Below are positions 1 through 10,031 of a DNA stretch of 36,491 nt, in pieces. The number at the start of each line of letters is the position of its first letter. Positions within the stretch are counted from its first letter, which is position 1. A model generated the notes under the pieces. That model was not told the origin of the DNA. It did not search any database and was given only the letters and a program-made list of their open reading frames with translations. The position numbers and the translations under genes are program-made. The stretch is from the NCBI GenBank assembly GCA_009731375.1, contig BJOX01000331.1:198884-235374 (forward strand). The letters are read 5' to 3'. Source of the stretch: Paulinella micropora (taxonomy: Eukaryota; Cercozoa; Imbricatea; Euglyphida).

Positions 1-67
1 CCATCCCCTAATTCTCTGTCTGTCGACAGATGGCACCCATTTCAAAAAATCAAGCCCAAGAGAGGGT

Positions 68-68
68 C

Positions 69-155
<87 letters not shown>

Positions 156-191
156 GGAACGTAGGTAGGGAGGTAGGTAGAGAGAGAGAGG

Positions 192-244
<53 letters not shown>

Positions 245-314
245 AGGGAGAGGGAGAGAGAGAGAGAGAGAGAGGGAGAGAGAGCTATAGATAGATAGAT
301 AGACAGGTAGTAGT

Positions 315-362
<48 letters not shown>

Positions 363-475
363 GTAAGTAGGTAAGTAGGTAAGTAGGTAGGTAGTAGGTA
401 GGTGGGTTGGTAGGTTGGTAGGGTGGTAGGTTGGTAGGTAGGTAGGTTGGTAGGTAGGTTGGAAGGTTGGTACTA
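68..475. repeat. Compound microsatellite GATA / GA / GT / GTAG
   Basis: Nearly perfect GATA units run from about 69 to 154. They are followed by GTAG, GA and GT tracts (about 155-285), a second GATA block (about 288-362) and GTAG/GTTG units to about 475. Long reading frames through this stretch are only translations of the repeat (YLSI and YLPT in one strand). The first 67 bases are non-repetitive and show no gene. Confidence 0.95.
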
Positions 476-512
476 GTAGTAGAAGCAGGAGGAGCAAGGA
501 GAGGGGGGGGGG

Positions 513-705
513 ATGTGTGTGTGTGTGTGTGTGTGTGTTTGTGTTTGTGTTTGCGTGTTTGAGTGAGAATGAGAGGTCTATCTGTCTGTCTAGCTGTCTC
601 TGTCTGTCCGAGCGTCTGTTTGCCTGCCTACCTGTCTGTCAATCTGTCTTCCTGTGTCAATCTGTCTGTCTGTCTGTCTGTATGTCTGTCTGTCTGTCTG
701 TCTTC
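513..705. repeat. GT and TCTG microsatellite
   Basis: A GT run at about 513-540 passes through degenerate GTTT units into a TCTG/TCTGT array that ends near 705. The bases from 706 to 757 are unique, without a recognisable gene. Confidence 0.9.
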
Positions 706-757
706 TGGTCTCTGCTATGGCTGTCTGCATGGCTAGAGCTAAGAGAGGAAAGCGCCA

Positions 758-1053
758 GGGGGGAGGGGGGGGGGGGGGGGGGGCCTTTCGGCTCGTGTGT
801 GTGTTTCTTCTTCCAGTCAGTTCCTCTTCCGCCTCCCCCCGTTATCCCTGCCTCTTCTTTTTGTGGTGCCCTTGGTTTTGATCTTTTCAATTTGTTTTTT
901 GATTTCTGCTGCNNNNNNNNNNNNNNNNNNNNNNNNNNNNNNNNNNNNNNNNNNNNNNNNNNNNNNNNNNNNNNNNNNNNNNNNNNNNNNNNNNNNNNNN
1001 NNNNNNNNNNNNNNNNNNNNNNNNNNNNNNNNNNNNNNNNNNNNNNNNNNNNN

Positions 1054-1090
<37 letters not shown>
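758..1090. other. G-tracts flanking an assembly gap
   Basis: A G6-A-G19 tract occupies 758-783. About 130 bases of pyrimidine-rich unique DNA follow, then 141 N (913-1053), then an uninterrupted run of 37 G (1054-1090). Homopolymers of this kind stall polymerases and assemblers, which probably explains the gap. The true content of the gap is unknown. Confidence 0.9.
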
Positions 1091-1091
<1 letters not shown>

Positions 1092-1344
1092 GACACTTAC
1101 CTTCGTTTTCTGTCGAGCCTTGGGTAAAAAAAGTGCCACCCCAACCAACAACAGGCCTAGCCGGTCCACACTTTCACAACGGTAAAGCAAGTACACCAGC
1201 CACCTGTCACCGTTTTTTCTGCTTTGACCTGTTGCGCAACTGATCTTTCCACTGTTCCATTCATGCGTGCTGCCAACCCAATCGCAAGTTTTACCAAAAA
1301 GATATATTAAGCACACATGAATGCATTCTTGTTGTTCTACTTGC
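1091..1344. other. Unique spacer, no gene recognised
   Basis: This is mixed-composition DNA without a convincing reading frame. A weak minus-strand frame crosses the G-tract and the gap and has no recognisable protein features, so I do not call a gene here. Confidence 0.6.
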
Positions 1345-2110
<766 letters not shown>

Positions 2111-2461
2111 CTTTACATACTTACTTAATTTTTTCTTTCTATCTATTTATCAACGTGCTTACCTACCTACATATCCATCTATCCATCTATCTATCTTCCT
2201 ATCTACCTACCTCTCCTTTGGTTGTATGCGGCATGCATTTCCCACATGCTCTAATACGCGCATGCTTTTTGTTGTTTAACAATGTTCCCCTTACGTGATT
2301 TTTTTTTGTTTGACAGTTTGTTTGTTTGTTTGTTTGTTTGTTTGTTTGTTTTTTCAACAAAGACACACACACACGCACACCCGCAAATGCTCTAATTTAT
2401 GAAAGTTTAGCTTAGAAAGGGGGGAAAGAGCGCGAAAAATATAATAAAATTTAAAAAAAGG
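2111..2461. other. Degenerate repeats and spacer
   Basis: Degenerate ACTT/CTAT units lead into about 100 bases of unique sequence. A GTTT array follows at about 2313-2352 and a short CA tract near 2361. The remainder up to the gap is A-rich. No gene is visible. Confidence 0.7.
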
Positions 2462-2553
2462 NNNNNNNNNNNNNNNNNNNNNNNNNNNNNNNNNNNNNNN
2501 NNNNNNNNNNNNNNNNNNNNNNNNNNNNNNNNNNNNNNNNNNNNNNNNNNNNN
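2462..2553. other. Assembly gap (92 N)
   Basis: This run of N lies just upstream of the first host exon, so part of that gene or its upstream intron may be missing from the assembly. Confidence 0.99.
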
Positions 2554-2612
2554 GCACATATACATTGCATGTTTGTGTACTGTGTGCGCATCTCTGTGTG
2601 TACATTGTGTAG

Positions 2613-3172
2613 GAAAAAAAAAGCCAAGCGTAAAATGATCTTAGAAAACGCATTCTGGTGCGCAAAAGGCTCAGCGAAGAAAAGAAGAGATCTAGAGCCA
2701 AGAAAGGGGCTCCTTCGCAGGGTGACAGTCAGCCAAATTCTTCGAGTGGCGAGGGCGAAGCGGAGAAAAAGAAGACGCGCGGCAAGAAGCGCAAAACACA
2801 GAGTGAAGCCGAGCTTGTACAGAGCATCCTAAAGGATGAGAAGGTGGGATCTCAATTGAGGGATGAGGATATCAAGCTGGTGGATGTCACTTCTCGCTCC
2901 AATGACTTCAAGGAGTTGTCTCCGTTCTTCAGGCATGGGCCGTTTTCATTGCCACCGGAGCTGCAGGCCATACCAGGCGTTGTTGCTAAGGCAGAGGAAG
3001 CCTTCAAACGAATCAAAGAAGAAAAAACTGGCCAGGGAGAGAAAAAAAACTTAAGTACGCTCGTAATCAGTACGAACAGGACCTCAGCCAGATTGTGCAG
3101 AAGAAGGATGGCAAGGTTGTATTACATTCGCACACCGTAGAGGGCGTCTGGCAAGGCTTCAAGGTCAACTAA
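2613..3172 (+). CDS. Host gene 3' exon, lysine/glutamate-rich protein, broken frame
   Basis: I do not recognise this protein. The open frame is clean from 2634 to about 3050. It starts with a very basic, probably nuclear stretch (RKRLSEEKKRSRAKKG, later TRGKKRKTQ) and continues into a more globular part (SLPPELQAIPGVVAKAEEAF). The last 40 codons are in a different frame, ending in VWQGFKVN and TAA at 3170-3172. The shift lies in one of two A-runs (3021-3027 or 3042-3049), so a homopolymer error or a real frameshift mutation are both possible. A plausible 3' splice site (TTGTGTAG) ends at 2612, but the frame just after it meets a TAA at 2631, so the 5' boundary is unsettled. No ATG clearly starts the frame, which fits a terminal exon. 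The composition is unlike the surrounding repeats. Confidence 0.5.
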
Positions 3173-4191
3173 ATATGTGTGTCTATGACTTGCTTTTCTT
3201 GCTATGATAGCCGTAGAGTTTGAGGAAAGTAAGAAATAATCTTTTTGTAATCGCATTTGCTTGCATGCAAGCATACTAATTAGAGCAGGTAGAAAGGAAA
3301 ATAAGGTGTGAAATCATCTTACCAAAAATCATATTTGCTCGAATGTCCTACTGCTGAGGATTTGCGATGGAACAATATATCGATGTGACTTAGTACAGGT
3401 GGGTGAGATGGAAGTAGAGTGTGTAGGTAGGAGAGTGATTTTTCGTCTGAAAATTTCAGCAAAATTGGAATTGGCGAAAATTGATAACTGAATCGTCCTT
3501 GTGACGTCACCTTTGCTCCTTATTGCTTGGCATATATTGCCACTGACTAGCCTCCCTACCCCCTGCAAATTTGCTGCAATAGGAAGATTGAGTATGAGCT
3601 AGTTTGCACAAACAGACTTTGTTGCACAGCACTCGCTTTCTGTTTTTCTGTATGTTTTTGTTTGCTCTTGATTCGTTTGCACCCTATGGATGCTTGGAAG
3701 TGAGCAATAAATGACAGAACGAGTGTGTGTTGTCGATAGGAGACACAATTGGGTGTCTGTAAAGTCTGAAATAGGATGGTAGATAGAGAGCAAGACGTGG
3801 TTTGTAGGTGTGTGTACAGGGTTCGTTACTGTTAGTATACCTTTGACCCCTTATCACCCAACCAACTATACTCTACCCTTCGCTCCTATCTCTCTTTGGT
3901 GTCCTCACACTGTGTTTACAAATGGATGTAATGTGTGTGTGGAGATAGTGGATGGGTATGTATAGGTGTCAACAGAGATTAAGACTTGTTTGTTCGTTTG
4001 CCACACGTTCTAGCCTTAGGAATGGCAGAAAATGAGCAATATAGGTACAGAACCGACACATCTACCCCTCTCTGTATCTCTGTCTCGTTTCTTGTGCAAT
4101 GAATCCTCTTTCCTTGCTTATTCTTGCACAGAAAATGGTGCGGCGAGCTGTCAAAATTTAGCGTAAAAGAAAAACAGGCATGGGACTCCAC
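3173..4191. other. Host intergenic or intronic DNA
   Basis: This stretch is AT-leaning and unique, without long frames of coding character. It contains GT-rich patches near 3725 and 3930. One segment (about 3395-3480) has an inverted relative at about 6745-6830. Short minus-strand frames here have no recognisable domain and are not called. Confidence 0.55.
3395..3480 (-). repeat. Dispersed repeat, inverted partner at 6745-6830
   Basis: Read on the minus strand, this stretch resembles the plus strand at about 6745-6830. Both share an ATTTTG..GAAAT block, then CTCCTACCTACACA, and then TCTCACCCACCT. The match is imperfect but runs in the same order, so the two are probably diverged copies of one dispersed element of unknown class. 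Confidence 0.5.
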
Positions 4192-4824
4192 TTTTATCGG
4201 TTCTGTTATAAAAGAATATATTTATTGATGCCTATCCTTTTACTAAACCAAATAATAACAACTTCGCCAATAACCCAATCTTCTTGAGCTTATACAAGCA
4301 AGGATCAAAGATGGTGGGAAAATGTGTGAGACTAGCGAAGCCAAAACAACCAAGGCAAACAGCAACCAGTTCCCTTTCTCCGGCCTAACGATAATATAAT
4401 CAGGGCTAAAAAGTGTAACGGTCGTTTTTAGTAATACTATCGCTGCCTGTCTACAATGGGATTACTGTTGGGAATAGATTCGTAATATGTCCGGCTTAAT
4501 ACCCTGTATTATTAAAGTAGCCCATGTTTACCTATCTGCGCCTACACAAGGGGTCCAGCGCAACGGCGCTTCAAGGCTTCATAACCTATTGACTTACGAT
4601 ATACAGAAGAATGACTTTAATGATTATATTTACCCAACAGTAACGGATGAGTAAAACGATTGGTAGGTATTAATAACAGAACAATAACTGGACCCACTTA
4701 ATGGGGGCAGATATACCACTCGGTTCATTAAGGTAGATTGGCATTAGTTATTCTGATAAGGGATCTAACCGCATAACCCGGTTAAATACATGGATATATT
4801 AGTTACCAAATCTATAGTCTAACA
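4192..4824 (-). mobile_element. Copia-family solo LTR, reverse orientation
   Basis: On the minus strand this block begins TGTTAGACTATAG (its right edge) and runs about 630 bp to AACCGATAAAA (its left edge). Its first part matches the partial 3' LTR at 31248-31497, and its second part matches the partial 5' LTR at 21465-21820. It is therefore the only copy here that holds both halves, plus about 40 bases that neither partial LTR has. No internal retrotransposon sequence flanks it, so it is best read as a solo LTR left by LTR-LTR recombination. A clean target-site duplication was not found by eye, and the left edge may be a little further out. Confidence 0.85.
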
Positions 4825-4946
4825 GCTCTGGTGAATATTAATACTAGTGTAGGAAGGAAGACAAGCTCAATGTTCGTTATTGGAGTCCTATTTCATTTCA
4901 AGTTCCGACGTTATTAATACGGCATTACTGAACTGATCCAATGACT

Positions 4947-5016
4947 CAAATGATAAATATCAGTTTAAGTAAGAAAAACTGCAAATGATAAATATCAATT
5001 TAAGTAAGAAAAACTG
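4947..5016. repeat. 35-bp tandem duplication, two copies
   Basis: Two adjacent copies (4947-4981 and 4982-5016) begin CAAATGATAAATATCA and end AAGAAAAACTG. I see one difference between them (G versus A). This is a recent small tandem duplication in AT-rich spacer. Confidence 0.93.
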
Positions 5017-5050
5017 TCACTGTTTGAAACAAGTTAAGTCAAGGAAGTTT

Positions 5051-5137
5051 GATGTTTCAACCGGACTCTGAGTCAACTTTAAAGATTCTAGGAAAGTATG
5101 GGTGTGACTCAGAGTCCCGGACCGGGCCTGAAACATC
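5051..5137. repeat. Inverted repeat around GATGTTTCA...CTCTGAGTCA
   Basis: The left arm (5051-5075) holds GATGTTTCA then CCGGACTCTGAGTCA. The right arm (5104-5137) holds TGACTCAGAGT, CCGG and TGAAACATC, which are the reverse complements in mirrored order. The right arm carries about nine extra G/C-rich bases. The 28-base spacer would form a hairpin loop. It could be a remnant of a small foldback element or a structured transcript. Confidence 0.8.
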
Positions 5138-6131
5138 AATACCGGGATCCCTTCACTTGAACAAAACTTGACGCGCGGCGGGGCGGCCTGGTTTGTCACC
5201 TGACTACTCAGAAGTATTTTGTACTATTAATATAGTAATACAATCATGATAATCAATCTGACAGTATTTCTCTACTACTAGGTATGATCGTATTAACTTG
5301 ATATAAGTCAGTGCGCGTATCAGACCGTGGCTGAGCACTTTACCGACCGGCCAAAACCCTTCAAGTACAGTTGACAATCAGGGCAATCAGTATGATTCTC
5401 CACGTAATTACTCTTTTATTAATAATAAAACCATGCATTGACTGAAGTCTCGTAGGGATGAATGGAAATCGACTGAGGATGGAAAGAAAGGTGGTAGTTC
5501 AAAAGGTGATTCTTCAGAGTGAAACGCTTGTTTTTGTTAGGTTTTTTTTTTTTTTTTTTTTTTCGAAAACAAATTCAAAATTGGTTAGATATTAGTAGAA
5601 AAAGACTGTCGGCCAAATTTGCCTTTCATAGTTGCGGAATGAAAGGAAACTTGCAAAGTCCAAAAGGTGAACGTAAGTAACAGATGTTACAAACAAAGGA
5701 AAACAGGAGGAAACAGTGGAGACAGGCTCTATGGGATAAAAAAGGACCTGGTGCTGTCAAGTTTTTATGACAACTGTTACACTTTCCTATGCCACCCCTG
5801 TTTTCTGGCGGCGTCTGGCGGCGCGCTAGGCAGGTGTTCATAGTCTTTATCATTCAGTCAAAAGATAACTCAGCTGCTGCCCGAATAACAACTGAAAACG
5901 TAAGAACAAAACTGACCTCAAATGTTTAGCAAACAATCGACTGCTAGATCGAAGACGCGCGAGGCGCAGAGAAAACATCTTGCCGTTTCTTTTTGTGTAA
6001 CCAGATTATGGATGTTTGTAGCCTGACAAGAAGCAGTCCCGTCTTCCACATCATCGATTATCATGGCCTCGTGGTTCGAATGCCCTAGCAAGCGGTCTTT
6101 TTCTGTTTTTCCTTCTTCCTTCTCCTTCCCC
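5138..6131. other. Host spacer with a 22-T tract
   Basis: No convincing gene is present. A run of 22 T lies at 5542-5563 and could be the A-tail of a minus-strand retroposed sequence, but no target duplication was identified. A 75-codon minus-strand frame at 5626-5853 has no recognisable features. Confidence 0.5.
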
Positions 6132-6626
6132 TCATCCTCGAGCTAGCTCCTCTCCTGTAGAAGAAGAAGAAGAAGAAGAAGAAGAAGAAGAAGAAGAAGA
6201 AGAAGAAGAAGAAGAAGAAGCTGCGGCCGTCAGTGATTCGAAGTTGTTTACGATGTACTTCTTGATCAGAGTTGCGTGCGATAATGGTGAGTTTTTGGAG
6301 ACATCATCGTTGGTGTAGTAATCAAGCAGCACCAAAACGTTGTTAGGATTCCTCTGCAAGTACAAGGCTAGCTCTTGAAGCTTGCTCTGACAGGCTGGCG
6401 TTTTCCTGAGCATTCGGTCGAAGATAGGTTTGTAGATATCCTCGCGGGCATGTCCAATGTTCAATTTTTCGTCCGTCTCCCCAAAGGCATGGCCCAAGAC
6501 TTTGCCGCACTGCTTCCGAGGGCGCTTGAAGCCCTCCGGTTTTCCTTCTTCATTTGACACGCCCTTATGAAACAGTTTTGTCAGGTCCATCCCGCCCTTT
6601 TTGTCCTTTCCGCTCTGGTCGCAAAC
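6132..6626 (-). CDS. Host gene 3' exon, poly-serine C-terminus
   Basis: The family is unknown. On the minus strand a 3' splice site (CCTAG) ends at 6627. From 6626 the frame reads VCDQSGKDKKGG and then continues without a break for 152 codons, starting at the methionine at 6590, to a TGA at 6132-6134. The middle part looks globular (LALYLQRNPNNVLVLLDYY). Residues about 122-145 are a serine run encoded by a TCT-type triplet array at about 6157-6220, and a short GEELARG tail follows. Either the ATG at 6590 is a true start or, more likely given the in-frame upstream codons and acceptor, this is the last exon of a longer gene. The serine run is a translated microsatellite and its length probably varies between individuals. 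Confidence 0.6.
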   Translation of the reverse strand, partial: VCDQSGKDKKGGMDLTKLFHKGVSNEEGKPEGFKRPRKQCGKVLGHAFGETDEKLNIGHAREDIYKPIFDRMLRKTPACQSKLQELALYLQRNPNNVLVLLDYYTNDDVSKNSPLSHATLIKKYIVNNFESLTAAASSSSSSSSSSSSSSSSSSSSTGEELARG

Positions 6627-7239
6627 CTAGGAGGAATATTCAATCAAAGATTCAAAAAGGTGTCCTAAGGTCAGAAGAAAGATTCTAGAGCAATACAAGA
6701 GTGGTGGCTCACAAAAGAGTCCTACACCACTTTGGGTTTTGTTGTAAATTTTGACATTCCAAATTTTGTCGAAATCACAAGCAACAAATCACCCTCCTAC
6801 CTACACATCCCACTCCATTCTCACCCACCTATAACAAATAGGTCTCCAAGGGTCAGAACAAGGATTCACAAGCAGTACCTCTATTGTGGTTCTCCAAGGA
6901 GCCAACACCTACGTTGCACTCGGTCGGTTTCGTTCTAACACACATACACACATACACACACGGAACTACCTCAGCTGGAAAGGAAATAAATAATTTTGGA
7001 GTCCTCCGAAAGGGACTGGATACCCAACAGAGGGTTCCGAACGAAAACACGGTTCGAGCAGCCGGCTCTTCTGTCATTTTCCTCAACCTATTTGGGAAAA
7101 GGGGCCGTACCTTCTGACAATTTCAGAAGTATCGTTACCAAACAAACCCTCAGCAACGGAGTCGTGTCTGTATTTCTAGGGTGCCTTAATTTCTCTGCAA
7201 CTGGCAGGTGTTAGCAAGGCGTGAGCTTCCCCTACCAAA
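6627..7239. other. Probable intron and upstream part of the minus-strand host gene
   Basis: This lies upstream (minus sense) of the exon that ends at 6626. It includes the dispersed repeat copy at about 6745-6830 and a short CA-rich tract near 6942-6960. A possible acceptor (TTTCCTTTCCAG in minus sense) lies near 6975, but no exon can be defined with confidence. Confidence 0.4.
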
Positions 7240-7694
7240 GGGGGGGGGGGGGGGGGGGGAATCCCNNNNNNNNNNNNNNNNNNNNNNNNNNNNNNNNNNN
7301 NNNNNNNNNNNNNNNNNNNNNNNNNNNNNNNNNNNNNNNNNNNNNNNNNNNNNNNNNNNNNNNNNNNNNNNNNNNNNNNNNNNNNNNNNNNNNNNNNNNN
7401 NNNNNNNNNNNNNNNNNNNNNNNNNNNNNNNNNNNNNNNNNNNNNNNNNNNNNNNNNNNNNNNNNNNNNNNNNNNNNNNNNNNNNNNNNNNNNNNNNNNN
7501 NNNNNNNNNNNNNNNNNNNNNNNNNNNNNNNNNNNNNNNNNNNNNNNNNNNNNNNNNNNNNNNNNNNNNNNNNNNNNNNNNNNNNNNNNNNNNNNNNNNN
7601 NNNNNNNNNNNNNNNNNNNNNNNNNNNNNNNNNNNNNNNNNNNNNNNNNNNNNNNNNNNNNNNNNNNNNNNNNNNNNNNNNNNNNNNNNNNNNN
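7240..7694. other. G20 tract and 429-N gap at the left end of the gypsy element
   Basis: Twenty G at 7240-7259 are followed by AATCCC and then N from 7266 to 7694. Coding sequence of the Ty3/gypsy Gag is already under way right after the gap. The 5' LTR, the primer binding site and the Gag start must therefore lie inside the gap or be absent. Collapse of an LTR repeat during assembly would explain such a gap. Confidence 0.85.
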
Positions 7695-9275
7695 ACTGCT
7701 AGCAATACGAACGCTGGTGCTGGCCTATTCCAGACACCAGTGCCCATTCGTGATAGCAAGAACACCCCTCAACCCCAATCCCCATGGAGGGATGGTAACA
7801 ACGCTATGCTTGTGGCCCGAACGCCACTTCCATGCGTCCCAGTTCCCACGACTAATCTGGACATGACGGGAACGTCAGGGTGGCCTATCTCCCCTGCAGC
7901 ACCCAACCAACAATATGCCTTCCCTGATGCAGCCCCACATATTCCTAATAATATGTATGGGGACAACACTCACTGGGCAAGAGCAACCGTGTCGGTAGAA
8001 GGTAAAGACAAGGTGGTGGGGTTGACGGCCACGGGTCATCAGTTCATAGATAACCGATCCATCCAGGACCTTCTCACGCTGTGGGAGGAGATATGTATGG
8101 CCCGAGACCGACTCCTCGATGAGGCTTGGCCAACATACCACTCTCTCATCCCACGTCTGAGACTAACCCTCCATAGCAGCAAGTACACCAGTGAGAACCC
8201 AGCTCTTACTGTCGCTGTCAATGCACTCGATGCTAACCAAGCCGACACTTTCTATTGGCCCGAGGCCACCTACATAAGCCGTCTCCAGGCTAACCTCAAG
8301 ACTAGGGCCACAGTCACCCTCAAGGGCCTTGACAACGTCACTGCCGTGTGGGACCAAGCCTTGCTGGAACAAAAGCACTGGAGGGATGCAATCATCCCAC
8401 ATACATCAAACGTATACAATGAGCTTGTACACTTCTTTGAAGCAGTGGAAACCGCAACAGACCCTTTCGGCAAAATGTCGGAATTTGCGACATCGCTGAA
8501 GGTTCCCAACTGCTACGATGTACTCCTGGACGGCTCAGACTCCGCTCGAGTCCCAATCGTACCACACCCGGCTGCGGTCCACTACATCATCAACTACCTA
8601 ACGGTGGTGGACCTCATCTTGCAAGCCATCTCTGACTGCCTGCGGATACAAGTTGCCGTACACGTCATTAGTGGATCAGGTGAGGGAGGAACCCCCATAC
8701 CGGATGGTAGCTCTATCATTACCTTCCGAAGGGTAACGAGAGCGCGTGGTGTGACGAAGGAGATAGACCTAGACAGAGACTCACACCTAGAGCGTCGCCA
8801 GTCGCCAAAGCCCGAACCCAAAGACGCCAGTCATAAGCGGGTCGACGCGGCACGCAGTGCAGTCAGAGACCAGGTGAACTTTGACTTTGCTGTACACACC
8901 CAATCGGCGAGACTCACATATCGTGAAGGCCTTAAGCTCCTAATGGCTTATGCAGCCCTAGATCGTATTGTGGCAAGTCATGCGCTCACGTGTGCAGACG
9001 TAAAGCAATTGCTGAACAGCCTTGTTGGTGCGTGGCCGTCCCAAACGCTACTCACTACAGACTGGCATAACTGGCAGGCTTACGGTGAAGACATGGTCGC
9101 CTTGAACAAGATTATCCCCTCGGACTTACCCCATTACATGCTCCGACGGTTTGTGCTAGCCGCAGACTGGGGGTATGTTACACAGCCTCACATCACGGTC
9201 GACCTGGTTCAGGATGCGGCGAGGAGAATGTGGGAGGACGATGTGGCCTATACTTCCATAATCGACCTTCCTTAG
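7695..9275 (+). CDS. Gypsy Gag-like protein, 5' partial, ends at in-frame TAG
   Basis: This is the first coding segment of the gypsy element, open from the gap edge to a TAG at 9273-9275. Its place upstream of protease identifies it as Gag-like. I do not recognise a conserved capsid motif. The N-terminal 90 residues visible are Pro/Asn-rich. From about 7960 it becomes globular and helix-rich, with many Trp, Leu and Ala (for example DLLTLWEEICMARDRLL). A basic Arg/Lys/Glu stretch near 8750-8860 (VTRARGVTKEIDLDRD) could bind nucleic acid. No CCHC knuckle is present in it. Downstream of the TAG the same frame continues at once with equally protein-like sequence. The stop is therefore either a mutation or a site of partial readthrough. 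Confidence 0.75.
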   Translation, partial: TASNTNAGAGLFQTPVPIRDSKNTPQPQSPWRDGNNAMLVARTPLPCVPVPTTNLDMTGTSGWPISPAAPNQQYAFPDAAPHIPNNMYGDNTHWARATVSVEGKDKVVGLTATGHQFIDNRSIQDLLTLWEEICMARDRLLDEAWPTYHSLIPRLRLTLHSSKYTSENPALTVAVNALDANQADTFYWPEATYISRLQANLKTRATVTLKGLDNVTAVWDQALLEQKHWRDAIIPHTSNVYNELVHFFEAVETATDPFGKMSEFATSLKVPNCYDVLLDGSDSARVPIVPHPAAVHYIINYLTVVDLILQAISDCLRIQVAVHVISGSGEGGTPIPDGSSIITFRRVTRARGVTKEIDLDRDSHLERRQSPKPEPKDASHKRVDAARSAVRDQVNFDFAVHTQSARLTYREGLKLLMAYAALDRIVASHALTCADVKQLLNSLVGAWPSQTLLTTDWHNWQAYGEDMVALNKIIPSDLPHYMLRRFVLAADWGYVTQPHITVDLVQDAARRMWEDDVAYTSIIDLP

Positions 9276-10019
9276 AAGCTCCTCACCAACTTAGTGAAGT
9301 CCGACTTCGCTTCACTCCTAATGGCAGTCCTATCCGGAATTGCTAAGGCTGAACCACAACAAGGGCGAACGCATGGTGAGACTTTTGTCCGAAGTATCCT
9401 TACCCGAGCACAGGACTTGGACAATACCAACTTTAAGATCACACGGTTCCGAACTGACCGTATGTGCGAGGTTGCCACATGGACAAACGCCAGCTTCGTC
9501 TCCTCCATCTTTTCATCCGACAAGGTAGAGAGGGAAAAGCGAGCTGATGTGTTACTCCGAGCCATGATAACCACGGGCAGCACTCTCGAAGACCACCAGG
9601 TCAAATCGGGGCAGACCTTTGACATGTGGACCTTTGTCACCGGCGACAACTGGTCACAACGTCGTCAATCGTGGTCAAGTTCTCCAAGGAGTCCCTATAA
9701 CTCCTCGAGCTCCTCTAGCTCACCGTATGTTCTGCCTCCACCTACCCTTCCATTTGGGGGAGCGACAAACTCGGGCACACCCAGCACCCGACAGTCCAAC
9801 CCATACGCGGGGGGCATCCAGTCCCAACACTCAGGCCAGTGGAGCGGCACACCCATACCTGCCTCCTCCATACCGATGCCTAACCCATACTACCCACCAA
9901 CATCGGGCTTCGCGTCCCCACCACGTCCGATGTCGCCACCACCAACATACCCGCCACCAAGGAGCGGAGGCTCATCGGACGGCAAGAAGGGCAAGCGAAA
10001 ATATGGTGACGGTGACTGA
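9276..10019 (+). CDS. Gypsy Gag C-terminal segment, same frame, ends at TGA
   Basis: This continues the Gag frame directly after the TAG (first residues KLLTNLVKSDFASLL), so it need not have its own start. About 130 helix-rich residues are followed by a low-complexity tail rich in Ser, Pro, Tyr and Gly. The tail ends in a basic patch (GKKGKRKYGDGD) just before the TGA at 10017-10019. A proline-rich tail ending in basic residues could act as a nucleic-acid-binding end in place of a zinc knuckle; that is inference. The Pol frame follows in the same phase after the TGA. Confidence 0.7.
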   Translation, partial: KLLTNLVKSDFASLLMAVLSGIAKAEPQQGRTHGETFVRSILTRAQDLDNTNFKITRFRTDRMCEVATWTNASFVSSIFSSDKVEREKRADVLLRAMITTGSTLEDHQVKSGQTFDMWTFVTGDNWSQRRQSWSSSPRSPYNSSSSSSSPYVLPPPTLPFGGATNSGTPSTRQSNPYAGGIQSQHSGQWSGTPIPASSIPMPNPYYPPTSGFASPPRPMSPPPTYPPPRSGGSSDGKKGKRKYGDGD

Positions 10020-10031
10020 TACGGTCAGGAT

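Noticed and set aside
517-1316. Frames of about 220 codons on both strands across the G-tracts
   Set aside because: They run through microsatellite, poly-G and N gap; most residues are undefined or Gly/Pro runs.
5626-5853. 75-codon minus-strand frame with several cysteines
   Set aside because: No recognisable motif or splice context is present, and its length is within chance expectation.
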